Shown here in pieces: positions 44,363 to 53,272 of a stretch of DNA of 64,000 nucleotides. Origin of the DNA: Pseudomonas sp. GD04019 (GTDB taxonomy: Bacteria; Pseudomonadota; Gammaproteobacteria; Pseudomonadales; Pseudomonadaceae); the NCBI RefSeq assembly GCF_029837695.1, contig NZ_JAOEEA010000012.1:1-64000 (forward strand), read 5' to 3'. The notes under the pieces are model-generated. The model ran no database searches, had not been told where the DNA came from, and saw nothing but the letters and a program-made list of their open reading frames with translations. How positions within the stretch are numbered: position 1 is the first letter of the stretch; each line of letters opens with the position of its first letter. The position numbers were made by a program, and so were the translations under genes.

Positions 44363-44455
44363 GGCCCCGTGGTGGGACCAGGCAGAAAGTGCTTCCGCCA
44401 GTGGGGCCCGCTGCCGGCGTGGCGGGCCACCTGCCGACACCGTTGCGGTGCCGGC
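44363..44455 (-). other. Three hairpins in the probable rmf leader
   Basis: Stem-loops lie at 44363-44379 (GGCCCC/GGGACC), 44401-44430 (GGCCCGC/GCGGGCC) and 44433-44455 (GCCGACACCG/CGGTGCCGGC, loop TTG, one mismatch). They sit between 38 and 130 bases upstream of the rmf start and could stabilise the mRNA or slow translation; they are GC-rich and lack T runs. Confidence 0.4.
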
Positions 44456-44662
44456 CTGAGTTGATTTCTATCGAATGCGTTTCACCCTGTGAATGATCGT
44501 TTTGTCATAAGGACGTAACGTGAGTGGGATGGGAGCCATAAGGTTCAACTCTTTTTTGCGGGCCTCGTTGCTGAGGGCCGCGTCGTTGGGGAACCTCGGC
44601 TGTCCACGCAGGCGCTTTGCCATTGCGAACTGCTCTCGTCTACGAGCGCTGTTTATTCCGAC

Positions 44663-44712
44663 GAAGGGTCGCGGTGCGACCTTCCGTCACATATGGTGGC
44701 CATGCAGCCACC
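44663..44712 (+). other. Two hairpins in the rlmKL leader
   Basis: A near-perfect stem GAAGGGTCGC/GCGACCTTC (44663-44684) and GGTGGC/GCCACC with loop CATGCA (44695-44712) lie just before the rlmKL start at 44731. Apart from these I see no gene in 44456-44730. They may modulate expression of the methyltransferase. Confidence 0.4.
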
Positions 44713-44730
44713 CCGATTACTGGATGTCCC

Positions 44731-46923
44731 ATGTCTGACCGCTACGAACTGATCCTTACCTGCCCCAAGAGCCTGGAAGGCCTGCTGCTCGAAGAAGCCA
44801 GCGGCCTGGGTCTGGAAGAGGCGCGCGAGCAGACCGCCGCCGTGCGGGGCTTCGCGCCCATCGAGGTGGGTTATCGCCTGTGCCTCTGGTCGCGCCTGGC
44901 CAACCGCGTGCTGCTGGTGCTGCGGCGTTTCCCGGTGAGCAACGCCGAAGAGCTGTACCAGGGTGTGCTGGCGGTGGACTGGGCCGAGCACCTGGACCCG
45001 TCCGGTACCCTGGCGGTGGAGTTCAGCGGCCATGGTGCCGGCATCGACAACACCCACTTCGGCGCGCTGAAGGTCAAGGACGCCATCGTCGACAAGTTGC
45101 GCACCCCGGCCGGCACCCGCCCGTCGATCGACAAGGTCGACCCGGACGTGCGCGTACACCTGCGCCTGGACAAGGGCGAGGCCGTCCTGTCGCTGGACCT
45201 GGCCGGACACAGCCTGCACCAGCGCGGCTACCGCCTGCAGCAGGGCGCCGCGCCGCTCAAGGAAAACCTGGCCGCGGCCATCCTGATCCGTGCCGGCTGG
45301 CCGCGCATCGCCGCCGAGGGCGGCGCCCTGGCCGACCCCATGTGCGGCGTAGGCACCTTCCTGGTCGAGGCGGCGATGATGGCCGCCGATATGGCGCCTA
45401 ACCTGCGCCGTGAGCGCTGGGGCTTCTCCAACTGGCTGGGTCACGTGCCGGCGATCTGGAAGAAGCTGCACGCCGAGGCCGAACAGCGTGCCGCCGCCGG
45501 CCTGGCCAAGCCGCCGCTGTGGATTCGCGGCTACGAGGCCGATCCGCGGTTGATCCAGCCGGCCCGCAACAACATCGAGCGCGCCGGCCTCGGCGAATGG
45601 GTCAAGCTGTACCAGGGCGAGCTGGCCACCTTCGAGCCGCGCCCGGACAAGAACCAGACCGGTCTGATCGTCAGCAACCCGCCCTATGGCGAGCGCCTGG
45701 GTGATGAAGCGAGCCTGCTGTATCTCTACCAGAACCTCGGCGAGCGCCTGCGCCAGAGCTGCCTGAACTGGGAGGCGGCGGTGTTCACCGGCGCGCCGGA
45801 GCTGGGCAAGCGCATGGGCCTGCGCAGCCACAAGCAGTATTCGTTCTGGAACGGCGCGCTGCCGTGCAAGCTGCTGCTGTTCAAGGTGCTGCCCGAGCAG
45901 TTCGTCACCGGTGAGCGCAGCGAGCGGCGCCAGGCTGGCGAGGAGGGCGTTGCGGCTCCGGTGGCCAGCGAGCCGGCGCGCCTGTCCGAAGGCGGGCAGA
46001 TGTTCGCCAACCGCCTGCAGAAGAATCTCAAGAGCCTGGGCAAGTGGGCGAAGAAGGCCGGCATCGAGTGCTATCGCCTGTACGACGCCGACATGCCGGA
46101 GTACGCCCTGGCCATCGACCTGTACCGCGACTGGGTGCACGTGCAGGAGTACGCACCGCCGCGCTCCATCGACCCGGACAAGGCCCAGGCGCGCCTGCTC
46201 GATGCGCTGGCCGCGATTCCGGTGGCCCTGGGCATCTCGCCGGACAAGGTGGTAATCAAGCGCCGCGAGCGCCAGGCCGGCACCAAGCAGTACGAGCGCC
46301 AGGCCAGCCAGGGCCAGTTCATGGAAGTGAACGAGGGCGGCGTGCGCCTGCTGGTCAACCTGACCGACTATCTGGACACCGGCCTGTTCCTCGATCACCG
46401 CCCGCTGCGCCTGCGCATCCAGCAGGAGGCAGCCGGCAAGCGCTTCCTCAACCTGTTCTGCTACACCGCCACGGCCACCGTGCACGCGGCCAAGGGCGGC
46501 GCGCGCAGCACCACCAGCGTCGACCTGTCGAAGACCTACCTGGACTGGGCGCGACGCAACCTGTCGCTCAACGGCTTCTCCGACAAGCAGCGCCTGGAGC
46601 AGGGCGACGTAATGGCCTGGCTGGAGGCCGATCGCGGCGAGTACGACCTGATCTTCATCGACCCGCCGACCTTCTCCAACTCCAAGCGCATGGAAGGGGT
46701 GTTCGACGTGCAGCGCGACCACGTGCACCTGCTCGACCTGGCCATGGCGCGCCTGGCCAAGGGCGGCGTGCTGTACTTCTCCAACAACTTCCGCAAGTTC
46801 CAGCTCGACGAGAGCCTGGCCGAGCGCTACGCGGTGGAGGAGGTCAGTGCCCAGACCATCGACCAGGACTTCGCCCGCAATCCGAAGATCCACCGGGCCT
46901 GGCGTCTGACCGCCAAGGCTTGA
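44731..46923 (+). CDS. rlmKL: Bifunctional 23S rRNA methyltransferase RlmKL
   Basis: The 730-residue fusion protein methylates 23S rRNA at G2445 (RlmL half) and G2069 (RlmK half). The N-terminal half has a THUMP domain and the methyltransferase with LADPMCGVGTFLVEAAMMA and NPPYGERLGD; the C-terminal half has a second methyltransferase with FLNLFCYTATATVHAAKGGA and DPPTFSNSK. The start at 44731 gives MSDRYELILTCPKSLEGLL, the family N-terminus. No linker loss or frameshift is seen. Confidence 0.96.
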   Translation: MSDRYELILTCPKSLEGLLLEEASGLGLEEAREQTAAVRGFAPIEVGYRLCLWSRLANRVLLVLRRFPVSNAEELYQGVLAVDWAEHLDPSGTLAVEFSGHGAGIDNTHFGALKVKDAIVDKLRTPAGTRPSIDKVDPDVRVHLRLDKGEAVLSLDLAGHSLHQRGYRLQQGAAPLKENLAAAILIRAGWPRIAAEGGALADPMCGVGTFLVEAAMMAADMAPNLRRERWGFSNWLGHVPAIWKKLHAEAEQRAAAGLAKPPLWIRGYEADPRLIQPARNNIERAGLGEWVKLYQGELATFEPRPDKNQTGLIVSNPPYGERLGDEASLLYLYQNLGERLRQSCLNWEAAVFTGAPELGKRMGLRSHKQYSFWNGALPCKLLLFKVLPEQFVTGERSERRQAGEEGVAAPVASEPARLSEGGQMFANRLQKNLKSLGKWAKKAGIECYRLYDADMPEYALAIDLYRDWVHVQEYAPPRSIDPDKAQARLLDALAAIPVALGISPDKVVIKRRERQAGTKQYERQASQGQFMEVNEGGVRLLVNLTDYLDTGLFLDHRPLRLRIQQEAAGKRFLNLFCYTATATVHAAKGGARSTTSVDLSKTYLDWARRNLSLNGFSDKQRLEQGDVMAWLEADRGEYDLIFIDPPTFSNSKRMEGVFDVQRDHVHLLDLAMARLAKGGVLYFSNNFRKFQLDESLAERYAVEEVSAQTIDQDFARNPKIHRAWRLTAKA

Positions 46924-46940
46924 GCATCGCACCCATGAAA

Positions 46941-47048
46941 GAGTCCGCCGATGGCGGGCTCTCGCGAGGCATTTCGCAGTTCAAGATGGTAGCCCGGACG
47001 CAATCCGGGAAGCAGGCAACTCCGCCCTCGGATTGCATCCGGGCTACC
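46941..47048. repeat. Hairpin plus REP-like element, copy 1
   Basis: A degenerate terminator-like hairpin at 46941-46962 is followed at 46988-47048 by an inverted repeat GGTAGCCCGGAxGCAATCCGGG ... CGGATTGCATCCGGGCTACC type element. Its arms recur at 58724-58782, so it is a dispersed extragenic repeat of the Pseudomonas REP kind. It lies between the convergent rlmKL and dacB. Confidence 0.75.
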
Positions 47049-47141
47049 CAGGGTTTGATGCAGCACCGATGAAAGAAGGGCAGGAAAGCCGTTTTTCACG
47101 GCGAAGCTACCCGAAGGGGTAGCACAGGGATGTACGCCATG

Positions 47142-47169
47142 AAAAAGCCCGCCAGATGGCGGGCTTTTT
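47142..47169. terminator. Bidirectional terminator between rlmKL and dacB
   Basis: AAAAAGCCCGCC pairs with GGCGGGCTTTTT around AGAT. A/T runs on both sides allow termination on both strands. Confidence 0.9.
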
Positions 47170-47182
47170 CGTTGCAACGCAC

Positions 47183-48616
47183 TCAGCGCCGGTAGATATC
47201 CAGCAGCACCTGGTCGAGGATCGCCGAGGCACCCCAGGGACGCTGGTCGTTGAGGATTGCCACCACCACCCAGTTCTGTCCCTTGGCCGTGCGGGTGAAG
47301 CCGGCGATGGCGCGCACGTTGTTCAGGGTCCCGGTCTTGATGTGGCCCTGGCCCTCCATGCCGGTGCGCTTGAGGCGCTTGCGCATGGTGCCGTCCATGC
47401 CCACCAGCGGCATCGAGGCGATGAACTCCGCCGCGTAGGGGCTGTGCCAGGCGGCCTGCAGCATGCCGGCCATCTCGCGGGCGCTGACCCGCTCGGCGCG
47501 CGACAGGCCTGAGCCGTTCTCGATCACCAGGTGCGGCGCGGTGATGCCCTTCTTCGCCAGCCAGTTGCGGATCACCCGCTGGGCGGCCTTGGCGTCGTCC
47601 GGGTCGGCGCGGTCGCGGAAGTTCTGCCCCAGACTGAGGAACAGCTGCTGGGCCATGGTGTTGTTACTGTACTTGTTGATGTCGCGGATGATCTCGGTGA
47701 GGTCCGGCGAGAAGGTGCGCGCCAGCAACTGGGCGTTCTTCGGCACGTCGCCGACGCGGTCCTTGCCGATGATGCTGCCACCCAGTTCCTGCCAGATGGC
47801 GCGCACGGCGCCGGCGGCGTAGGCCGGGTGGTCGAGCAGGGCCAGGTAGGTCTGCGCGCTGCAGCCCTCGGCCAGCTTGCCGGTCACCACCAGGGTGGTG
47901 CCGTCGAACTGGGTCACCGGGTTGTAACGCACATCCGGCCAGGCCGGGCACTTGGCGGCGCCGAGGGCCTTGACCTTGTTGTCGATGCGCACGTTGGTCA
48001 GCGGCGGCTCCATCATCACGCTTACCTTGCCGCCGCTGGTGCGGGCGATCATGCGCACGGCCTTGAGGTTGACCAGCAGCGAGTCGGGGCCGACCAGGAA
48101 CGGCTTGTTCGGGTCGCCGCCGTCGTCGTTGAAGCTGGGCAGGGTCGGGTGATGGAAGTGGTTGCGGTCCAGCACCAGGTCGCCGGTGATGCGCTGCACG
48201 CCGTTGGCGCGCAGGTCGCGCATCATCAGCCAGAGCTTCTCCATGTTCAGTTTGGGGTCGCCGCCACCCTTGAGGTAGAGGTTGCCGTTCAGCACGCCGT
48301 TCTTCAGCGGGCCGTCGCCGTAGAACTCGGTGCGCCACTGGTGGGTGGGGCCGAGCAGTTCCAGGGCGGCGTAGGTGGTGACCAGCTTCATGGTCGAGGC
48401 CGGGTTCACCGACACATCGGCGTTGTAGATGATGCCGCCGCCACTGCCATCCAGCGGCAGCGCTACGACCGACAGGCTGTTGGCGGAGATCTTGTTGGCC
48501 TTGAGCGACTGCTGCACCTTGGCCGGCAGCGTGCTGCTGACCTGGGCGGCGGAGAGCGGAAGAGCGATGGGAAGCAGGAGTGAAGCGACGACGAGACTGC
48601 GGAACGTTCTGATCAT
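47183..48616 (-). CDS. dacB: D-alanyl-D-alanine carboxypeptidase/endopeptidase PBP4
   Basis: The 477-residue class-C penicillin-binding protein has a signal peptide (about 25 residues, ending SAAQ) and all three active-site motifs: STMK with S74 and K77, SNN in INKYSNNTM, and KTG in HIKTGTL. The large inserted domain of PBP4 follows the first motif. It trims or cleaves peptidoglycan cross-links in the periplasm. The start is the ATG at 48616; an in-frame GTG two codons upstream is possible. Confidence 0.95.
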   Translation of the reverse strand: MIRTFRSLVVASLLLPIALPLSAAQVSSTLPAKVQQSLKANKISANSLSVVALPLDGSGGGIIYNADVSVNPASTMKLVTTYAALELLGPTHQWRTEFYGDGPLKNGVLNGNLYLKGGGDPKLNMEKLWLMMRDLRANGVQRITGDLVLDRNHFHHPTLPSFNDDGGDPNKPFLVGPDSLLVNLKAVRMIARTSGGKVSVMMEPPLTNVRIDNKVKALGAAKCPAWPDVRYNPVTQFDGTTLVVTGKLAEGCSAQTYLALLDHPAYAAGAVRAIWQELGGSIIGKDRVGDVPKNAQLLARTFSPDLTEIIRDINKYSNNTMAQQLFLSLGQNFRDRADPDDAKAAQRVIRNWLAKKGITAPHLVIENGSGLSRAERVSAREMAGMLQAAWHSPYAAEFIASMPLVGMDGTMRKRLKRTGMEGQGHIKTGTLNNVRAIAGFTRTAKGQNWVVVAILNDQRPWGASAILDQVLLDIYRR

Positions 48617-48813
48617 TGGCACTGGCCCAGGCAGAAAAAAGGGCGAAAAGAGGTGCGGATACCGCTGTTTTGCCGCGCATTATGCCCCAAGCATGCGGTG
48701 CTGGGGGCTCGAACAGCCAATCGCGCGGGCTTTATTTCTGAACGGGCGGGCAGCTCGTGCGGCAACCTGCTAGAGTGCCGCCCGTTGCAATCAATGAGTA
48801 TCTAGGAGTGTTT

Positions 48814-49155
48814 ATGGCCACCAACCGTTCCCGCCGCCTGCGCAAGAAACTGTGCGTCGACGAATTCCAGGAACTGGGCTGCGAGCTGACCCTCGGCTTC
48901 AACGAAGGCCTGAGCGAAGAAGGCGCCGACAAGTTCGTTGACGAGTTCCTGCGCGACGGCATCGACGCCAACGGTCTGGGCTACGTCGGCGGTGAAGACT
49001 ACGGCTTCGTCTGCCTGGCCAAGCGCGGCTCGGTCAACGAGGAGCAGCGCGCTGCCCTGGAAGCCTGGCTGAAGGGCCGCAAAGAGCTGAGCGAGTTCAG
49101 CCTCAGCCCGCTGATGGACGTGTGGTATCCGGAGAACCCGGTAAACAAGGCCTGA
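48814..49155 (+). CDS. yggL: YggL-family ribosome-binding protein
   Basis: The 113-residue protein begins MATNRSRRLRKKLCVDEFQELGCELTLGF, the YggL (DUF469) signature, and ends SLSPLMDVWYPEN. YggL has been reported to bind the 50S subunit. The start follows TAGGAGTG. A promoter with TAGAGT near 48771 is possible. It is followed by a strong terminator and is convergent with the HD-GYP gene. Confidence 0.9.
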   Translation: MATNRSRRLRKKLCVDEFQELGCELTLGFNEGLSEEGADKFVDEFLRDGIDANGLGYVGGEDYGFVCLAKRGSVNEEQRAALEAWLKGRKELSEFSLSPLMDVWYPENPVNKA

Positions 49156-49173
49156 TCGGCCGCCACGCGCATG

Positions 49174-49202
49174 AAAAAGCCCGGCCAGTGCCGGGCTTTT
49201 TT
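49174..49202. terminator. Terminator of yggL (bidirectional)
   Basis: AAAAAGCCCGGC pairs with GCCGGGCTTTTT around CAGT, with a T tail on the plus strand and an A/T run that also suits the minus-strand gene ending at 49214. Confidence 0.9.
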
Positions 49203-49213
49203 ATGGCCGGGAT

Positions 49214-52165
49214 TCAGCTCAGGCCCGCCTTGGCCAGGATCGCCGCAGTGTCTACCGGATCGATCTGCTCGGGGCGCAGGTAGCGCTCGGCGTACAGCTG
49301 AGGGATGCCGGCGCGCACGAACAGGCCGAACAGCTCCGGGTCGACGTGGGCGCCGCGGCACATGCCGGCCATGATGGTGAGCGATTCGGTCAGGGTCTTG
49401 CCCTTCTTGTACGGGCGGTCTACCGCGGTGAGCGCCTCGAAGATGTCGGCAATCGCCATCATCCGCGCCGGCAGGCTCATTTCCTCGCGCCTCAGGCGTT
49501 TCGGATAGCCGCTGCCGTCCATCTTCTCGTGGTGCCCGCCGGCGATCTCCGAAACGTTCGCCAGGTGCTTGGGGAACGGCAGGTGATCGAGCATGCGGAT
49601 GGTCTGCACCATGTGATTGTTGATGATGTAGCGCTCCTCGGCGGTGAGGGTGCCGCGGGTGATGCCCAGGTTGTACAGCTCGCCGCGGTTGTGCTTGTGC
49701 AGAGGCACGTCGAGCTTGAAGCCCCAGGGGTTGTCCGGCGCAATCAGTTCGCTGTCCGGGCGCTCCAGCAGGTGCTCGGGCTTGTCGGCCAGCAGCGGCT
49801 CCTGCACCGGCAGCGTGGGCGCGGGGCTGCGGGCCTGGCGCTGGTTCTCTTCCCAGGACACGCCGATGCGGTCGTCCAGGGTGCGGGTCCAGGTGCGCGC
49901 GCCGATGCTGCGCAGGCGTTCCAGGTCGGCGTCGGCCATGGCTTCGCCGCCCAGGTTGCAGCGGGCGATGAAGGCGAAATCGTCATCCAGCGCGGCCAGG
50001 GCCTGGTCGCGCAGGCTGGCCAGGTCGGTCTCCGCGCCGCCCTTGGCCACGCCCTCCCAGTAGGCGATCCAGGCATCGCGCTTGAGCACCTCGAAGCGGG
50101 TGCGTACCTCGTGGATGCGGTCGTAGATGGTCTCCAGCTTGGTCGCCTTGTCCACCACGTATTCCGGCGTGGTGACCTTGCCGCAGTCGTGCAGCCAGGC
50201 GGCGATATGCAGGGCTTCCCATTCCTCGTCGCTGGGCTGGTAGTCGGCGAATGGCCCGGCGTCGCTGGCGGCGGCGCGGGCGAGCATCAGGGTCAGTTCC
50301 GGCACCCGCTGGCAGTGGCCGCCGGTGTAGGGGCTCTTGGCGTCGATGGCACCGGCGATCAGCTGGATGAAGGCGTCGAGCAACTGCTTCTGCTGTTCCA
50401 GCAGGCGCTGGCTCTCGATGCACAGGGCGGCGACGCCGGACACCGCCTCGACATAGGCGATGCGCTGCGGCTTCAACATGGTCGGCTCGGCCTCTTCGCC
50501 AGTGTCGCGGTGCAGCAGCATCAGCACGCCGACCGTCTCGCCCTGGCGGTTATGCAGGCCGGTGCAGACCAGGTGTATGCGCGGGCTGTCGAGGGTATGC
50601 AGCAGGCTCTGGAAGCCTTCGGCCTGGTCGAAACCGAGGGAGGCCACGGCGGTGGCGCCACCCTCGGCCGGCTGGCGAATCCAGCTGGGGAGGTTGCTGG
50701 CGCCGGCCGGGTACTCGGGGATGCGGTGCTGTTCCAGGCTGTGCTGCTCGTCGTTGATGAACAGGCCGTGGGGTTCCAGCTTGCCGCTGCTGCCATCGCG
50801 CAGGTAGAGCAGGCCGGCGCTGGCCTCGCTGAGGTCGACCGTTTCCTTCAATACCCGGCGCAGCAGGGCGTCGAAGCGGGTCTCGGCGGACAGGCTGGCG
50901 GTGATGTCGAGGAAGCTGGACAGGGTGTCCTTCATCTTGCCCATGGCCACGGCCAGCTGGTCGATTTCCAGTACCGGCGAGCGGCCGCTGGCCGGGTGGG
51001 CGAAGTTGAAGCTGCGGATCGCTTCGGCCTCGGTCACCAGGGCGCGCAATGGCTTGACCAAGATGCGCGACATCAGCCAGCCGAGCGGTATGCACAGCAG
51101 CAGGATGGTCAGGGTCAGCATCGCGCCCTGCCAGCGAATGCGATAGGCATCGGCCAGCAGTTCTTCCTCCGGCGCCAGCAGGGCCAGGCGCAGGCCGTTG
51201 GGGCCGCCCTCATTGAGCTGGCTGTAGGACACCTGCCACTGCTTGCCGGCCAGTTTCATGGCGCCCTGACGATCCTTGTGCAGGCCACGCTGGAACAGTT
51301 CGCCGAGTGCGGGGCTCAGGCGATCGACCTGGGCCAGGTGGGGGGTGCCATTGCTCACCACCAGCTTGTCGATGTTCGGATAGGCCACCGCGGCGCCATC
51401 CGGGCGGTACAGCACGACCTCGGTGGAGGGCGTGACCTTGTGCCGGGCCAGGGTCGCGGAGAGGTCGGCCAGGGTCAGGTCGGCGCCGAGCACCGCGTCG
51501 CCGCTGCTGACGCGGGCGAGGGTGGTGCCGACGTCCTTGGTGGAGAAGAACGCATAGGGTTCGGTGGTGATCAGCTCGCCGCTGGCGCGGGCGCTCTTGT
51601 ACCAGTCACGGACGCGTGGGTCGTATTTTTCGCTGAGGTTCTGCCGACGGCTGATCCAGTTGAGGTCGGCGTCGAAGTACTGCGACTCCGAGATCGGGCG
51701 GGCATCGCCGCTACGGTCGATTGTCCAGATCTGGAAGGCGGCGTTGCTCGGGGCGTCGAAGATCTGCTTGAGCCGCTCGTCGCGCAGTGGCCGCACCATG
51801 AAGAAGTCGCCGTCCTCGTAGCCCAGGTAGATCGAGGCCAGCTTGGGGTTGTCCTGCAGAGCCTGAGCGAACATCGGCAGCAGGCTCATGCGCTGGTAGC
51901 TGTCGCGTGCCAGGTTCTTCTCGTTGAGGGCGAGCAGGCCGAGCAGGCGGCGGATCGGCTGGTAGGTGTGCTGCAGGTCGGCTTCCACTTCCTCGCGCAT
52001 CTGGCCGAACAGCTGCTTGCTGCTGGAGAGGATGACCTGGGTGGTCTGGTAGTAGTTGAACAGGCCGAGGATCACGCCGCTGCCGAGCAGCAGCAGAGTG
52101 AACAGCACGCTGATATGAACGTGGAGTGGAAAGCGCCGCTCTTTGCTTCGAGTCTTGCCCTGCAT
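49214..52165 (-). CDS. Membrane sensor protein with GAF and HD-GYP domains
   Basis: The 983-residue protein is probably a c-di-GMP phosphodiesterase. Domains in order: helix 1 (about 15-38), a large periplasmic dCache-like sensor (to about 350), helix 2 (about 365-388), HAMP, a GAF-like domain (about 455-610), and an HD domain with HDCGK at 659-663 and HHEKMDGSGYP at 878-888. The distance between these motifs is about 219 residues, against roughly 60 in typical HD-GYP domains, so an insertion of about 150 residues splits the domain. AAAGGAG lies before the ATG at 52165. Activity is not proven. Confidence 0.9.
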   Translation of the reverse strand: MQGKTRSKERRFPLHVHISVLFTLLLLGSGVILGLFNYYQTTQVILSSSKQLFGQMREEVEADLQHTYQPIRRLLGLLALNEKNLARDSYQRMSLLPMFAQALQDNPKLASIYLGYEDGDFFMVRPLRDERLKQIFDAPSNAAFQIWTIDRSGDARPISESQYFDADLNWISRRQNLSEKYDPRVRDWYKSARASGELITTEPYAFFSTKDVGTTLARVSSGDAVLGADLTLADLSATLARHKVTPSTEVVLYRPDGAAVAYPNIDKLVVSNGTPHLAQVDRLSPALGELFQRGLHKDRQGAMKLAGKQWQVSYSQLNEGGPNGLRLALLAPEEELLADAYRIRWQGAMLTLTILLLCIPLGWLMSRILVKPLRALVTEAEAIRSFNFAHPASGRSPVLEIDQLAVAMGKMKDTLSSFLDITASLSAETRFDALLRRVLKETVDLSEASAGLLYLRDGSSGKLEPHGLFINDEQHSLEQHRIPEYPAGASNLPSWIRQPAEGGATAVASLGFDQAEGFQSLLHTLDSPRIHLVCTGLHNRQGETVGVLMLLHRDTGEEAEPTMLKPQRIAYVEAVSGVAALCIESQRLLEQQKQLLDAFIQLIAGAIDAKSPYTGGHCQRVPELTLMLARAAASDAGPFADYQPSDEEWEALHIAAWLHDCGKVTTPEYVVDKATKLETIYDRIHEVRTRFEVLKRDAWIAYWEGVAKGGAETDLASLRDQALAALDDDFAFIARCNLGGEAMADADLERLRSIGARTWTRTLDDRIGVSWEENQRQARSPAPTLPVQEPLLADKPEHLLERPDSELIAPDNPWGFKLDVPLHKHNRGELYNLGITRGTLTAEERYIINNHMVQTIRMLDHLPFPKHLANVSEIAGGHHEKMDGSGYPKRLRREEMSLPARMMAIADIFEALTAVDRPYKKGKTLTESLTIMAGMCRGAHVDPELFGLFVRAGIPQLYAERYLRPEQIDPVDTAAILAKAGLS

Positions 52166-52218
52166 TGTCTCACTCCTTTGACAACATCTCAGGTCAGGCC
52201 AGAAGCATAGCCGCTTCG

Positions 52219-53268
52219 TCAGCTCTGCGAGTTCGTTCGACCTCGGCTCAACCACTGGGCCAGGCCGTGCATCAGCAGGGCCATCAGAATGGCCAGCACC
52301 ACGCCGATCAGGCTGTTGAACAGGCGCACCTGGGCCAGGTGCCAGTCATGTGACAGGCTCTCGGCCAGCAGCACGAAGCTGATCGTCACCTGCAACACGA
52401 ACAGGCCGTAGTGATGGGCCTGGAAGGCGCGGCTGAGAGTGATCAGCGGCAGGATGAACGCCACCATCAGCGGCGGGCTCTGCAGGCTGTGGCCGAAATA
52501 GATCAGCAACGCCGCGGCGCACAGGCTGGCCATGCTCAGCTGCAGGGCGCGCACCAGGCTGCCGCGGATCTCCAGCTGCAGGGTGGCGATCAGTGCCAGG
52601 GTCAGCCAGTAGCCGCGCTGCAGGTCGGCCAGCTGGACGATCAGGCCGGCCGCCGCGCAACCCAGGGTGCAACCCAGCGCATGCAAGCGCCAGCGCTGTT
52701 CCGGCAGGCGCTTGGCGTGTCGCTTGAGGACCTTGAGGATGGCCATGAAACGCGGCATGTACGGCCACATGCGCAGGCCATGCAGGCCGCGCAGGCCGAA
52801 GGCGAGCAGGGCGACCCAGAGCCCGCCGAGGACGAACAGCGCGCCTACCGCATCGGCGTTCTTCAGGCTGCCGATACCGAACTGGCCCTGGCCGAGGCAC
52901 AGACACACGGCCAGGCCGATGCCCAGCTTGCCGGCCTCGGTGCCGAAGCGCTGCAGCCAGGCCAGGAGAAAACCGTAGGCGCCAAACAGGCAGAGGCTGA
53001 GCAGCGGGTGGCTGGCCGACCAGAAGCCCAGGCCGGCGCTGCAGGCGCCGAGCAGGGTGAGCAACAGCAGGCGCAGCATGCCGAAGCGGTGCAGCGGGTT
53101 GGCCTGAGCGGCCTGAAAGGCGCCGACCGAGGCCCAGAGAAAACCGGGATGGCCGCTGAACAGCCCGAGCACCAGGGGCAGGGCGCAACCCAGGCCGGCG
53201 ATCACCGCCGGGCCCCAGGCCGGTGGGCCTGCGTGCCAGCTGATCGCCTGCTTGAGCAGCTCCTTCAT
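52219..53268 (-). CDS. FUSC-family membrane protein
   Basis: The 349-residue protein has two blocks of about five or six hydrophobic helices: residues 20-160 and 200-345, joined by a short basic cytoplasmic stretch (LKVLKRHAKRLPEQRWRLHA). The pattern matches FUSC/aromatic acid exporter-like proteins, here shorter than the full-length AaeB type. It starts 4 bp after dgt stop and 53 bp before the HD-GYP start, so the three genes may form one transcript. Substrate unknown. Confidence 0.8.
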   Translation of the reverse strand: MKELLKQAISWHAGPPAWGPAVIAGLGCALPLVLGLFSGHPGFLWASVGAFQAAQANPLHRFGMLRLLLLTLLGACSAGLGFWSASHPLLSLCLFGAYGFLLAWLQRFGTEAGKLGIGLAVCLCLGQGQFGIGSLKNADAVGALFVLGGLWVALLAFGLRGLHGLRMWPYMPRFMAILKVLKRHAKRLPEQRWRLHALGCTLGCAAAGLIVQLADLQRGYWLTLALIATLQLEIRGSLVRALQLSMASLCAAALLIYFGHSLQSPPLMVAFILPLITLSRAFQAHHYGLFVLQVTISFVLLAESLSHDWHLAQVRLFNSLIGVVLAILMALLMHGLAQWLSRGRTNSQS

Positions 53269-53272
53269 CGCA

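Noticed and set aside
44520..44738. A 72-residue plus-strand frame before rlmKL
   Set aside because: No family, GTG start, no clear Shine-Dalgarno sequence, and it covers the hairpins of the leader; more likely non-coding.
46924..47182. Possible small gene or CRISPR-like array between rlmKL and dacB
   Set aside because: The repeats are a hairpin, one REP-like element and a terminator. There are no regular spacers and no coding frame with a start and Shine-Dalgarno.
49346..52210. A 954-residue frame on the plus strand opposite the HD-GYP gene
   Set aside because: Composition (Gln/Ala/Gly/Val/His) is that of an antisense shadow, and the minus-strand frame has clear HD, GAF and sensor motifs.
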